From the NCBI GenBank assembly GCA_016933575.1, contig JAFGAR010000163.1, positions 1 through 54,728 on the forward strand: a stretch of DNA of 54,728 nt, in the 5' to 3' direction. Under the pieces are notes generated by a model. It ran no database searches and had not been told where the DNA came from. It worked only from the letters and a program-made list of their open reading frames with translations. Source of the DNA: Candidatus Thorarchaeota archaeon. Its GTDB lineage: Archaea; Asgardarchaeota; Thorarchaeia; Thorarchaeales; Thorarchaeaceae. Position numbers and translations under genes: made by a program. This document shows positions 8,609-17,115 of the stretch, piece by piece. Within the stretch, counting starts at the first letter, position 1. Every line of letters begins with the position of its first letter.

Positions 8609-9568
8609 TCAAAGTGTCTGAATCTTCTTTATGTCTTTACTCTGGGACAATAATACTACTCTACTTTCAATCTGTTCGTCAACTAGATAGTAACCAGTTA
8701 AATCTGCAAGTTTCTTTGAAAAGGCTCGAATATCTCTATGAGATGGAGCATTCTCGCTGGCAAGACGACCTCTTGACGAGCCCAGGAACATATAGCCTTT
8801 GACTTCAACAAAATCAGGCTCGCCTCGCAGAATAAGATCCGAATACTTTCTTGGGCTATGCATATTCTCTCTTGCAACCATCGTTAATCTGTTAACAGTC
8901 CTAGTAGAAAGAGTACGAAGCACTTCTTGACTCTCAAGAATATTCTGCCATCCATCCTTGATACCGGGTCTGCATAATGTTTTGTAGGTCTTTTCATCAG
9001 GGGCAGCAAGTGTGACATATAGCTGCGTCGGTTCAGTCATCTCTCTAAGCACATTCGGTCGTGTTCCATTCGTCACCAGAAAAGATGTCATCCCCCGATT
9101 ATGTACCTCATCAATCAGCTCGCTAATCAGAGGGTATAATGTGGGTTCACCAGCTAGAGAGATAGCAACATGTCTTGGTTCTCTTGCTTCCAAATACTTG
9201 TTTCTTGAAACATCTGCACCAGCATCTGGGTTGTACCCGCCGAGTGACCTCAAATTAGCCATGAGCACTGCATCCATTAACTCATCCACGGCAACAACAT
9301 CCTCTCTTGACACACTTGTCTGATCCCAGGTAATCCCGATATCATGAGGTGTGACTCGCCAGCAAAAGGAGCATGTCTGTGTGCATTTGTCAACAACTGG
9401 TGTCATCTGGAGACAACGGTGTGATTCAATACCATAGAACTTCTGTTTGTAGCAGACGTCACCATATACAAGAGATTTCTTCTGCCACTGACATGCTTTG
9501 TAAGCCCCTCTCTTACCAAGTAGATGATACCCTTGTCTCTCAAGTTTCTCTCTTAGTTCAATAGGCAT
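8609..9568 (-). CDS. taw1: 4-demethylwyosine synthase (TYW1/Taw1), radical SAM
   Basis: Radical SAM enzyme of 319 aa that condenses m1G37 of tRNA-Phe with pyruvate carbons to give the tricyclic base 4-demethylwyosine. The radical SAM CX3CX2C is CTQTCSFC. Three upstream cysteines (in YKACQW, GDVCYK and SHRCLQ) match those of the second [4Fe-4S] cluster. AGEPTLYP and TNGT motifs are also present. The flavodoxin domain of eukaryotic TYW1 is absent, as in archaea. ATG 9568 preferred; an upstream TTG at 9580 is possible. First gene of a cluster with translin and riboflavin kinase. Confidence 0.95.
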   Translation of the reverse strand: MPIELREKLERQGYHLLGKRGAYKACQWQKKSLVYGDVCYKQKFYGIESHRCLQMTPVVDKCTQTCSFCWRVTPHDIGITWDQTSVSREDVVAVDELMDAVLMANLRSLGGYNPDAGADVSRNKYLEAREPRHVAISLAGEPTLYPLISELIDEVHNRGMTSFLVTNGTRPNVLREMTEPTQLYVTLAAPDEKTYKTLCRPGIKDGWQNILESQEVLRTLSTRTVNRLTMVARENMHSPRKYSDLILRGEPDFVEVKGYMFLGSSRGRLASENAPSHRDIRAFSKKLADLTGYYLVDEQIESRVVLLSQSKDIKKIQTL

Positions 9569-9647
9569 GTCTGAGTTCAATATGGTTCATTGATTGTTTC
9601 TTAGGATGTCTTATCAGCATTTAGCAAGGTCCATGATTTCAGAATGG

Positions 9648-10916
9648 TCATTCATCTAACTTGTCCATATTCGACAAATCCTGTGCCAGCTTCTCCTGCG
9701 TGCTCCAAGAACCAGTCAAATCTTTCTTTCTTGATAACTCTCCAAGCAGTCTTCGACTCTCTGCATCCAGCTTACTTGGGGGCATATTCTCATACGCACT
9801 TCCAGGTAGAGGCATGAATACATGTCCGTGGGTCTTAGCTCCCATCTCAACCAGAGTATAACAGAGTTCTACGTTCTTATGCAAATCATCTATTGTTTCT
9901 CCAGGGAGCCCAAAGATCATATCCACATGGGGTGTAAAGCCTGTATCCAATGCTATTCGTACTGCTTCAATTCCCTGTTCCACAGTATGGTGCCTGTTTG
10001 CTAGCTTCAGGACTTTGTCGCTACTTGATTGAAGGCCAATTTGCAGAGTCGCGTTAGCGACATACCCTCGTAACAGATCAAGAATCGGCTTTGTGACAAA
10101 TTCAGGTCTAACTTCTGATGGAAATGATCCAAAATAGATCTCCTCAAGTCCCTCAACCTTACTAGTTTCCCTCAATAATCTCTCGAGTTTTTCAGGTTCT
10201 GGCTTTCTACCTATTCCTCCATAGGAGAGAGCGTTTGGTGAAAGAAACCATGTACGTGTAAACCCGCTCTTCTCCACAGCAAGTTTCAACCATTTTGTAA
10301 TCGATTCGACTGATCGGTGTCTGACCTTACACCCAGTAAGAACTGGAGTGCAACAGAATTTACATTGAAAGGGACACCCTCTTGTGACCTCGACAGGTCC
10401 CACTATGTTCATACCCAGAGCAAATGGTGGATAGTCATCTAGATTCACAATGGGCAGTTCTTTTGGAAGTGGAAAGTGGTCCGAATCTTTTCCTACTACT
10501 CCCTCAATATTCAAAGGGTCATATCCATTCATTAGAGACCATACCAATTCTGGGAAGATGCGCTCGCCTTCTCCAATGACGACATAATCGAATCCATTTT
10601 TGAGCAACTCTTTGGGTCGAATCGTAGCATGCGCACCACCGCCAATTATGACAACATCGTTTCCGAATCTCTTTCTTGCCTGTTGGACTTCTCGATACAC
10701 TCTACGCCATTGTGTACTCATGACAGAGTGAGCAATAATTGTGGGTCCATTCTTTATACTCTCTTCAATGACATCTATCGCTATTTCTATAGGTGCCTCT
10801 ATCTGAATATCTGCCAGTCTTTGGTCAGCTTCAAGACTACCTATTAGAGCTGCCACACTATACCGAGATGATGGATGCGTTCTAAAGATGAGGGATTGCG
10901 GGTACAATTGGAACAC
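9648..10916 (-). CDS. B12-binding-domain/radical SAM protein (MJ_1487-like family)
   Basis: 422 aa. The N-terminal 150 residues form a Rossmann-like B12-binding-type domain (VVIIGGGAHATIRPKELL, DYVVIGEGE), lacking an obvious DxHxxG cobalamin motif. A radical SAM domain follows with the CX3CX2C motif CPFQCKFC near residue 185 and the C-terminal VDMIFGLPGET. The overall pattern fits the archaeal TIGR04013 family of unknown reaction. The GTG start lies 5 bp after the proteasome beta stop, so the two are probably one transcript. No substrate can be inferred. Confidence 0.82.
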   Translation of the reverse strand: MFQLYPQSLIFRTHPSSRYSVAALIGSLEADQRLADIQIEAPIEIAIDVIEESIKNGPTIIAHSVMSTQWRRVYREVQQARKRFGNDVVIIGGGAHATIRPKELLKNGFDYVVIGEGERIFPELVWSLMNGYDPLNIEGVVGKDSDHFPLPKELPIVNLDDYPPFALGMNIVGPVEVTRGCPFQCKFCCTPVLTGCKVRHRSVESITKWLKLAVEKSGFTRTWFLSPNALSYGGIGRKPEPEKLERLLRETSKVEGLEEIYFGSFPSEVRPEFVTKPILDLLRGYVANATLQIGLQSSSDKVLKLANRHHTVEQGIEAVRIALDTGFTPHVDMIFGLPGETIDDLHKNVELCYTLVEMGAKTHGHVFMPLPGSAYENMPPSKLDAESRRLLGELSRKKDLTGSWSTQEKLAQDLSNMDKLDE

Positions 10917-10921
10917 ACGCT

Positions 10922-11512
10922 TTAGTTAGCCACACGCTCAGTTACTCCATCTTGGGTAACACTCATGACCCGAATGCTTCCGCCTGACTGGATATCTCTC
11001 GCGATTCCAGCCTTCACTGCTTTAATCGCTATTTCTTCTGCTTCTTTCACAGTAATTTCCGGTTTGACATGGCTCTCAAGAACACCATATGCAGGTCTGT
11101 CTCCAGTACCTGTTGCTGTGAACTCGTCAGGAATGAGTGAACCTCCCATATCAAGCGTGTATAACTGAGGTCCCTGTGCATCAACACCAACAACAACAGT
11201 CTGTACATAGAGTGGAGTCATTCTTATTGAGTAAAGCATGTTAGCAATCATCTTTGAGAGTGCCTTAACAGTGATTGCTCTTTTCTGATTGAGTTCATAG
11301 AGTTTGATCTGAGCCTGCAATCTATTGACAAGCATCTGATAGTCTGATGTCAATCCAGCGGAGGCTAAGACAATTGTATCAGTTAATTTGAATGCCTTGA
11401 CTCCTTTCTCACTGAGAATCATAGTACCCCAGCTGATAAGTGAGTCAGTAGCAACTACAACACCATCAGTGCATTTTATTCCAACAACAGTTGCACCAGT
11501 AGGAAATGACAT
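10922..11512 (-). CDS. psmB: 20S proteasome beta-type subunit, catalytic Thr1 replaced by Ala
   Basis: 196-aa member of the proteasome beta family. Aligned by eye to Thermoplasma beta (TG-TTTVG), this protein reads TG-ATVVG: the nucleophile Thr1 is Ala (codon GCA), and the following Thr cannot take its place. Asp17, Lys33 (KGVKAFKL), Asp166 and Ser169 (RDIQSGG) equivalents are kept. The subunit should therefore assemble but neither self-process nor cleave peptides, like inactive beta subunits in Sulfolobales. An active paralogue elsewhere in the genome is expected. GGAGG lies 10 nt before the ATG. Followed 5 bp later by the B12/radical SAM gene. Confidence 0.92.
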   Translation of the reverse strand: MSFPTGATVVGIKCTDGVVVATDSLISWGTMILSEKGVKAFKLTDTIVLASAGLTSDYQMLVNRLQAQIKLYELNQKRAITVKALSKMIANMLYSIRMTPLYVQTVVVGVDAQGPQLYTLDMGGSLIPDEFTATGTGDRPAYGVLESHVKPEITVKEAEEIAIKAVKAGIARDIQSGGSIRVMSVTQDGVTERVAN

Positions 11513-11605
11513 AGTTAATGAGCCTCCAAATAGGAGTTAATCAAGTTTGGTCACGTCCACTCGTTTTAAAACGTTTGTGACCTGTTCGAATTGTAAGAAT
11601 TGGAG

Positions 11606-12670
11606 ATGAGTATAGTGCGCCAACTTAATCCCTTTGCAAATATTCCAACAATCATGTCAGCAGAGGAGATTATCGAATTTGCGCACAATCGGTCTAATCG
11701 TATCAGTATGAAGAGTTCTCTTCGAATGAAGCGAGATGAACGTACAAGAATCCGGGAAATAACTAAACTGCAAGAATTCTCACAGCAGGTGAAAACAAAG
11801 CTTAGTGAGGCGGTAGAACAATTTCCATCAATTGATAGGCTTCATCCTTTCTATCTTGAACTTACAAAAGTTCTAATCGGAACTGACCGTTTGAAACAGG
11901 CTCTAGGAGCAGTTCATAACTGTCAACCACTCATTGATGATATTACGTCCAAGCATCTTCAGGCATTAAAATTAACTGACGATTTTCGCCAGATGAAGAG
12001 AACACGGAGTGCTGCAAAAGGAAGGATATCATCCATTTTACGAGCAACATCTGATAATCTAGACTTCATAATCAATGCAAGACAGGTTCTTGCTCGATTA
12101 CCTGGAATTGCCCCTAATATTCCTTCAATTGTCTGTGCAGGATTCCCAAATGTCGGTAAGTCTACACTTGTGAAGACAGTTTCCACTGCTGAACCAGAGA
12201 TTGCCTATTACCCTTTCACAACACGTAGTGTGATCATTGGTCACCTGAAGATAGACAATCAGAGTGTACAGATAGTCGATACACCTGGAATTCTTGACAG
12301 GCCAATGGCAGAGCGAAATGAAATCGAGCTCCAAGCAGTTGTCGCATTAAAGTACCTAGCAAATGTGATTATCTTCATGATAGATCCCTCTGAAACATGC
12401 GGCTGGACGTTTGAGCAACAGGTCAACTTGCTGAATGAAGTACAGAGAATGTTTCCCTTGAATCCACTCTTTATCGTCATCAATAAAATTGACATCACTC
12501 CTGAAGACAGATTGCAGATTGCTCGGGAGAAACTTCCCAATGCTTACGAGATTATAGCCTCTGAGAGAATTGGTGTTGATGAGTTATTGAAGGATGCTGT
12601 GGAAGAGGTTGATCTCATTTCACTACAGGAATCCATTGATGAACATCGCAGATTACTCTCAGGCAAGTAG
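11606..12670 (+). CDS. Nog1-family GTPase
   Basis: TRAFAC-class Obg/Nog1 GTPase of 354 aa associated with large-subunit ribosome biogenesis. A helical N-terminal domain (1-160) precedes the G domain with G1 GFPNVGKST, G3 DTPGILD and G4 NKID. This is the size of archaeal Nog1, shorter than the eukaryotic protein. TTTTAAAA around 11565 is a TATA box about 40 bp upstream. ATG 11606 is preferred to the TTG at 11600. The 3' end overlaps the convergent rtcA gene by 12 bp. Confidence 0.9.
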   Translation: MSIVRQLNPFANIPTIMSAEEIIEFAHNRSNRISMKSSLRMKRDERTRIREITKLQEFSQQVKTKLSEAVEQFPSIDRLHPFYLELTKVLIGTDRLKQALGAVHNCQPLIDDITSKHLQALKLTDDFRQMKRTRSAAKGRISSILRATSDNLDFIINARQVLARLPGIAPNIPSIVCAGFPNVGKSTLVKTVSTAEPEIAYYPFTTRSVIIGHLKIDNQSVQIVDTPGILDRPMAERNEIELQAVVALKYLANVIIFMIDPSETCGWTFEQQVNLLNEVQRMFPLNPLFIVINKIDITPEDRLQIAREKLPNAYEIIASERIGVDELLKDAVEEVDLISLQESIDEHRRLLSGK

Positions 12671-13720
12671 CTCTTTTCCATTTACGACAAGTTCTCCAGG
12701 CTTACCAAGCTCTCCTTTTACATCAATTCGAACGCCAAGTATCTGTTCAATAGTCCAAATATTAGTCATGAGATGTGAAGTCATTTCAGTAACCCCAATC
12801 CTACTCTTGCCAGGAGCTATCGCAAGATATGGAACTAACATGTCGCAGAGATGGGAATCAATTGCTCTTCCTGTGGAAACCTCCTCCACAAGACGTATTC
12901 CAGCTCTACTTCCCACGCTTTCAGCTCGTTCTCCTTTTTCTCCAAGCCTATCTGCACCCAAAATAGCCCCACTCTCGGTCTCTGCCCATATTACAATGCC
13001 ACTGCCTGGACCAAGATGGGGGTCATCATCCTTGGAATACGATTCACTATGTATGTTTGCAGCAACTCCTAGTTTATCTTGGATGATTTCAGCTGCAGAT
13101 GCTGCCTGTCGTTCTGCAACATGTGCTGGAAGACGAACACAGTGAGAAATCCCTAGTACATCTATTACTTTGCCAGCTTGAACAAGTTCTATTGTCCTTA
13201 GTTGTTGTACAGGTTGTACCTTGCATAAGACTTGTCCACCACCCCGTGGATAGTGCCCTCGTCTCTCTTGATGTATCTGAATCGAGGGACCAAGCCTAGA
13301 AATCATAGGGACAAATACTTCTCTCAAATAATCAACAGGTGGACTCCATTTTACATCAGTCCCCCCTCTTAATCTGAAAGTCACTGGTTGAGGAGCAAGT
13401 ACTGCTGGTAATAATGCAGCTTGGAGCAGTAGTGATATTGACCCTGCGGTTCCGACATCCAAACCAAAGTCACCACCACGCCGCTGGTTTGGTACAAAGG
13501 CGACTTCAGTACTACCCACCTGAAGCCCGTCCACTTCTGCATCGACTAGTTTCGCGGTGAGTTCGATACCACCCATATGTTGATTTTTGAGACCGGGTTT
13601 AGGTCTTCCTGCTCGAATCCTGCTGATACGAACTGGTTTCATTGTAAGAGCTGATAGCGATATTGCAGTACGCAGTATCTGACCACCGCCTTCTCCGTAA
13701 GACCCATCAAGCTCAATCAT
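12659..13720 (-). CDS. rtcA: RNA 3'-terminal phosphate cyclase
   Basis: 353-aa enzyme that converts RNA 3'-phosphate to 2',3'-cyclic phosphate with ATP, in RNA repair or end protection. Family motifs: DGSYGEGGGQILRTA at the N terminus, RAGRPKPGLKNQH, HYPRGGGQV, and AIDSHLCDMLVPYLA, whose His is the adenylated nucleophile. The length is typical. It is divergent from nadM. RtcA is relevant here because tRNA intron cleavage leaves cyclic phosphates, although archaeal joining normally uses RtcB, which is not in this window. Confidence 0.95.
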   Translation of the reverse strand: MIELDGSYGEGGGQILRTAISLSALTMKPVRISRIRAGRPKPGLKNQHMGGIELTAKLVDAEVDGLQVGSTEVAFVPNQRRGGDFGLDVGTAGSISLLLQAALLPAVLAPQPVTFRLRGGTDVKWSPPVDYLREVFVPMISRLGPSIQIHQERRGHYPRGGGQVLCKVQPVQQLRTIELVQAGKVIDVLGISHCVRLPAHVAERQAASAAEIIQDKLGVAANIHSESYSKDDDPHLGPGSGIVIWAETESGAILGADRLGEKGERAESVGSRAGIRLVEEVSTGRAIDSHLCDMLVPYLAIAPGKSRIGVTEMTSHLMTNIWTIEQILGVRIDVKGELGKPGELVVNGKELLA

Positions 13721-13833
13721 TGCAAATACCTATGGTTTCAAATGATATCGCTGTTATGAACTTCATTGTTCATTTCTGTGTCAGATTACCAAGGCTTATT
13801 TGACATAACACACCACCAAAAAGACTGGTCAAT

Positions 13834-14358
13834 ATGAAATCGTTATTCATCGGGCGTTTCCAACCAATCCATAAGGGACACATCCATACAATCAAACAGA
13901 TTCTTGCTAAGGATGAAGACATTGTCATAGTCGTAGGTAGTGCACAATATTCACATACGCCTGATAATCCCTTTACTGGCGGGGAGCGTATTATGTTCAT
14001 CAAGCAAGCATTGATGGATGAAAAAATCCCACTCGAACGCATTGATATCATTCCCCTTACAGATATCAATATTCATCCTCTTTGGGTCAGTCACTTGCGT
14101 TCTTATGTTCCCTATTTTGATAAGGCATACAGTCACAATCCTCTTGTAAAAAGACTCCTTGAGGATGGAGGAATAGTAACTGACTCCACAAAGTTGCTGG
14201 AACGATCAACGTATTCTGGAAACCATATTCGCGACCTAATACGTTGGAAGAACAGTGAGTGGGAGAAATTCGTACCCGCGGGTGTAGTAGATCTCATCAA
14301 GAAATACAACCTTGAATCCCGTATTCAAGACATTGGGGAAACCACTACGAAGAAATGA
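13834..14358 (+). CDS. nadM: Nicotinamide-nucleotide adenylyltransferase, archaeal type
   Basis: 174-aa nucleotidyl transferase that makes NAD from NMN and ATP. The GRFQPIHKGHIHTI segment holds the HxGH motif, and the C-terminal ERSTYSGNHIR is the archaeal form of the ISGTxIR motif. The size matches the homohexameric archaeal NMNAT. Stand-alone gene, divergent from rtcA; a short TCCCA/TGGGA hairpin and CCTTTAAAT follow the stop. The other NAD pathway gene in the window is nadC at 31.6 kb. Confidence 0.93.
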   Translation: MKSLFIGRFQPIHKGHIHTIKQILAKDEDIVIVVGSAQYSHTPDNPFTGGERIMFIKQALMDEKIPLERIDIIPLTDINIHPLWVSHLRSYVPYFDKAYSHNPLVKRLLEDGGIVTDSTKLLERSTYSGNHIRDLIRWKNSEWEKFVPAGVVDLIKKYNLESRIQDIGETTTKK

Positions 14359-14407
14359 GGTCTGGAATCCCATTATGGGAGCCTTTAAATAACATCCATC
14401 TGGAAGA

Positions 14408-14438
14408 ATGCTAGGTGAACGTAAATGCTAGGTGAGCG
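14408..14438 (+). repeat. Short direct repeat upstream of proS
   Basis: ATGCTAGGTGAACG (14408-14421) and ATGCTAGGTGAGCG (14425-14438), one mismatch, 17 bp apart, about one helix turn and a half. Located 80-110 bp before the proS start; may be an operator or chance. Confidence 0.35.
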
Positions 14439-14517
14439 CGTTCCGCAATATCGTTAAACAACTAATTCTTTATCCTAGCCAATTCCATAAATTTCAATCA
14501 GAACAGAGGATATTATC

Positions 14518-15996
14518 ATGAGCGGTGATAAAAAAGAACCAAAGGTTACCATCTTTGATATTGACAAGGAAAATAACTTTCCAGATTGGTACGGCGAAAT
14601 ATGTAAGGTTGCAGAGCTAGCCGATGTGCGATACGGCGTGAAAGGCTTTACACCATTTCCTCCGTGGAGTACCATGACCATGAACAATATGTTCGATATC
14701 TTAGAGGAAGTTCTCCAGCGAAAAGATCACTTGCCCATGCTCTTTCCTACTGTTATTCCTGAGAGTAATCTGACAAAAGAGGCAAAACATGTTGAAGGGT
14801 TTGTCCCTCAAGTGTTCTGGATTCAGGACATTGGTGATGGTGAGAAACTCGAAGAGCGTTTGGCGCTCAGACCTACAAGTGAGACCGCAATCTATCCAAT
14901 GTATTCACTGTGGGTTAGAAGCTGGCGAGACCTTCCTATGAAGCGATACCAAAGATGTTCTGTCTTTAGATCCGAGATTAAGAGCACACGACCATTCCTG
15001 AGAGGACGAGAATTTCTCTGGATTGAGAGTCACAATGTTTTTGCGACCCATGACGAAGTAAAGGCACAGGTTCAGGAAGACCTTGAAACAACAAAAGAAG
15101 TAGTCACAGATAACTTTGGCATACCAGTGATGGTCTTTCGTAGGACACAATGGGACAAGTTTCCCGGGGGTCTCAATACATATGCTGCAGATACTCTAAT
15201 GCCCGATGGTAAGGTTCTCCAGCTACCTTCTACACACGATCTTGGCGATAACTTTGCAAAGGCCTTTGATATAAAATATCTAAATGAGAACAATGAGACC
15301 GCGTATGCCTGGCAGACCTGTTATGGTCCTGCAATCTCACGTATCTTTGGTGCCTTAATCTCTGTTCATGGAGATAACAAGGGTCTAAGACTGCCTTTCA
15401 AGGTTTCACCCTATCAAGTTGTTATCATCCCAATCTACAGAGAAAAAGACGCTCCTGTGGTCTTGCAATACTGTCAAGATATTCTGAAGACACTCCGAAA
15501 AGCTGGTATCAGAGTCTATCTTGATAATCGGGATGATAGTCCTGGTTGGAAATACAATTTCTGGGAGATGAAAGGCGTTCCAATCCGGGTTGAAGTTGGT
15601 CCTCGGGACATCAAGGCAAAGAAGGTTGTCCTATTTCGTAGAGATACTATGAAACGCATAACAATAGATCTCAAGGACCTCAAGAAGACCGTTCTTTCCC
15701 TTGGAAAGGAAATTGATGGAAATCTCAGAATGAATGCGGAGTCTAAGTTTGTTGGACTGGTTGTTGATGCTGATAGTTTTGGTTCCATAGAAGATGCACT
15801 TGAGAAAGGAAAGATTGCAAGAACGCCTTTCTGTACAACACAGATGGAAGGTCTATCATGTGCTGAGGAACTCAAGGACCGTACTGGAGGCGAAATCCGA
15901 GGCACGCGAATAGATGTTGATGAAACTCCAGAAGGTGTATGTGTGGTCTGTGGCAAAGTAGCCACCGAAGTGGTCTACATTGCAAGATCCTACTAA
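14518..15996 (+). CDS. proS: Prolyl-tRNA synthetase (archaeal/eukaryotic type)
   Basis: Class II aminoacyl-tRNA synthetase of 492 aa that charges tRNA-Pro. Motif 2 lies in YQRCSVFRSEIKSTRPFLRGREF, motif 3 near GDNKGLRLPFKVSPYQ, followed by the anticodon-binding domain and a C-terminal zinc-like domain ending in VYIARSY. The archaeal length and the C-terminal Tyr fit the type without the bacterial editing insertion. GAGG sits 9 nt before the ATG. A strong hairpin with T-tract follows the stop, just ahead of the next gene. Confidence 0.96.
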   Translation: MSGDKKEPKVTIFDIDKENNFPDWYGEICKVAELADVRYGVKGFTPFPPWSTMTMNNMFDILEEVLQRKDHLPMLFPTVIPESNLTKEAKHVEGFVPQVFWIQDIGDGEKLEERLALRPTSETAIYPMYSLWVRSWRDLPMKRYQRCSVFRSEIKSTRPFLRGREFLWIESHNVFATHDEVKAQVQEDLETTKEVVTDNFGIPVMVFRRTQWDKFPGGLNTYAADTLMPDGKVLQLPSTHDLGDNFAKAFDIKYLNENNETAYAWQTCYGPAISRIFGALISVHGDNKGLRLPFKVSPYQVVIIPIYREKDAPVVLQYCQDILKTLRKAGIRVYLDNRDDSPGWKYNFWEMKGVPIRVEVGPRDIKAKKVVLFRRDTMKRITIDLKDLKKTVLSLGKEIDGNLRMNAESKFVGLVVDADSFGSIEDALEKGKIARTPFCTTQMEGLSCAEELKDRTGGEIRGTRIDVDETPEGVCVVCGKVATEVVYIARSY

Positions 15997-16002
15997 GCAG
16001 CA

Positions 16003-16041
16003 ATACCCAAGGGCTCAATAGGGTCCTTGGGTATCTCTTTT
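16003..16041 (+). terminator. Strong terminator hairpin between proS and the dehydrogenase gene
   Basis: A perfect 10-bp stem ATACCCAAGG (16003-16012) / CCTTGGGTAT (16025-16034) followed by CTCTTTT. The ribosome site AGGTG of the next gene begins at 16043, so the structure could also act as an attenuator for it. Confidence 0.65.
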
Positions 16042-16055
16042 CAGGTGCTAATAGA

Positions 16056-17039
16056 GTGAAGATAGTAGTTTCTGCAAATGACAAGTATGCGGCTATCTTT
16101 CGTGAAATAATTAGAGATGAAGCAGAAGTCATTCTTACTGATAGAACTCCTGAGTCTATTCTGGCAGGACTGAAGGATGCTGAGATTCTTGCCTCAAATC
16201 GCGTTCCACGTAAATACATCGAAGCAGCTCCAAAACTACAATTCATACAGACATTCTCTGCAGGCGTAGAAGATATTGATTTCGAGTCCATTATGGAGCG
16301 GGGAAATATCACAGTCAGTAACTCTCATATCAATGCTGCAGAAGTTGCTGAATATGCAATCACACTACTCTTTACAGTAGCAAAGAACATTATTGTAAAT
16401 GATAGAGAGTTACGAAAGGGCAATTGGGAATATGCCTTTGGTGGACCCAGCCCCAATATAGAAATTCGTAACAAGACCTGCCTTATTATTGGTCTGGGAA
16501 ATATAGGATCTGAAATAGCTAGGAGATTGAGGGCTTTTAATATGCGTCTACTTGCTGCCACAAGAAGTGGTATCTCTGAATATTCGGATCTTGTGGATAA
16601 TTTGGTGAAGATCAGTGATGCACAACCACTTGTGGAGGAGTCTGATTTTATAATCCTCTCTTTACCGCTCACTCCAGAATCTGAAGGTCTTGTTGATAGT
16701 ACTTTTCTCTCATGGATGAAACCAACTTCCATAATCGTGAATATCTCAAGGGGTCCCATAATCAATGAGAGAGCACTCTATGATGCATTGAAGGAAAAGC
16801 GAATCTACGGTGCTGGACTTGATGTGTGGTGGAGATATCCATCTAAATGGCGCGGAAAGGGTGTTCCACCTTCAGATATTCCCATTCAGGACCTTGACAA
16901 TATTGTAGTTTCTCCTCATCGTGCGGGGTACTCTGAGAACACAGAACGTGAGTATTTTCGATTTGCTGCTGAAAACATCCTGCGTTTCATACATGGCGAT
17001 AAGCCCTTGAATATTGTAGATCCTAAAAATGGGTACTGA
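16056..17039 (+). CDS. D-2-hydroxyacid dehydrogenase (SerA/GyaR-like)
   Basis: NAD(P)-dependent oxidoreductase of 327 aa. The Rossmann fingerprint is GLGNIGSEIARRL. Catalytic Arg lies in VNISRGPIINERAL and the catalytic His in VVSPHRAG. It lacks the ACT domain of many phosphoglycerate dehydrogenases, so glyoxylate/hydroxypyruvate-type or unknown 2-oxoacid substrates are equally possible. The frame is open to 15939 inside proS, but GTG 16056 has AGGTG 9 nt upstream and gives the family N terminus KIVVSAND. Lies directly behind the proS terminator. Confidence 0.85.
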   Translation: MKIVVSANDKYAAIFREIIRDEAEVILTDRTPESILAGLKDAEILASNRVPRKYIEAAPKLQFIQTFSAGVEDIDFESIMERGNITVSNSHINAAEVAEYAITLLFTVAKNIIVNDRELRKGNWEYAFGGPSPNIEIRNKTCLIIGLGNIGSEIARRLRAFNMRLLAATRSGISEYSDLVDNLVKISDAQPLVEESDFIILSLPLTPESEGLVDSTFLSWMKPTSIIVNISRGPIINERALYDALKEKRIYGAGLDVWWRYPSKWRGKGVPPSDIPIQDLDNIVVSPHRAGYSENTEREYFRFAAENILRFIHGDKPLNIVDPKNGY

Positions 17040-17115
17040 ATTAGAGTAATTATCGAAAATATAGGAGTACTTCAATGCTCTTGTATAATCAGAATATATA
17101 CGGGAGCAATGCATC

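Noticed and set aside
12594..13145. Plus-strand frame opposite rtcA
   Set aside because: Antisense shadow of the well-supported rtcA gene.
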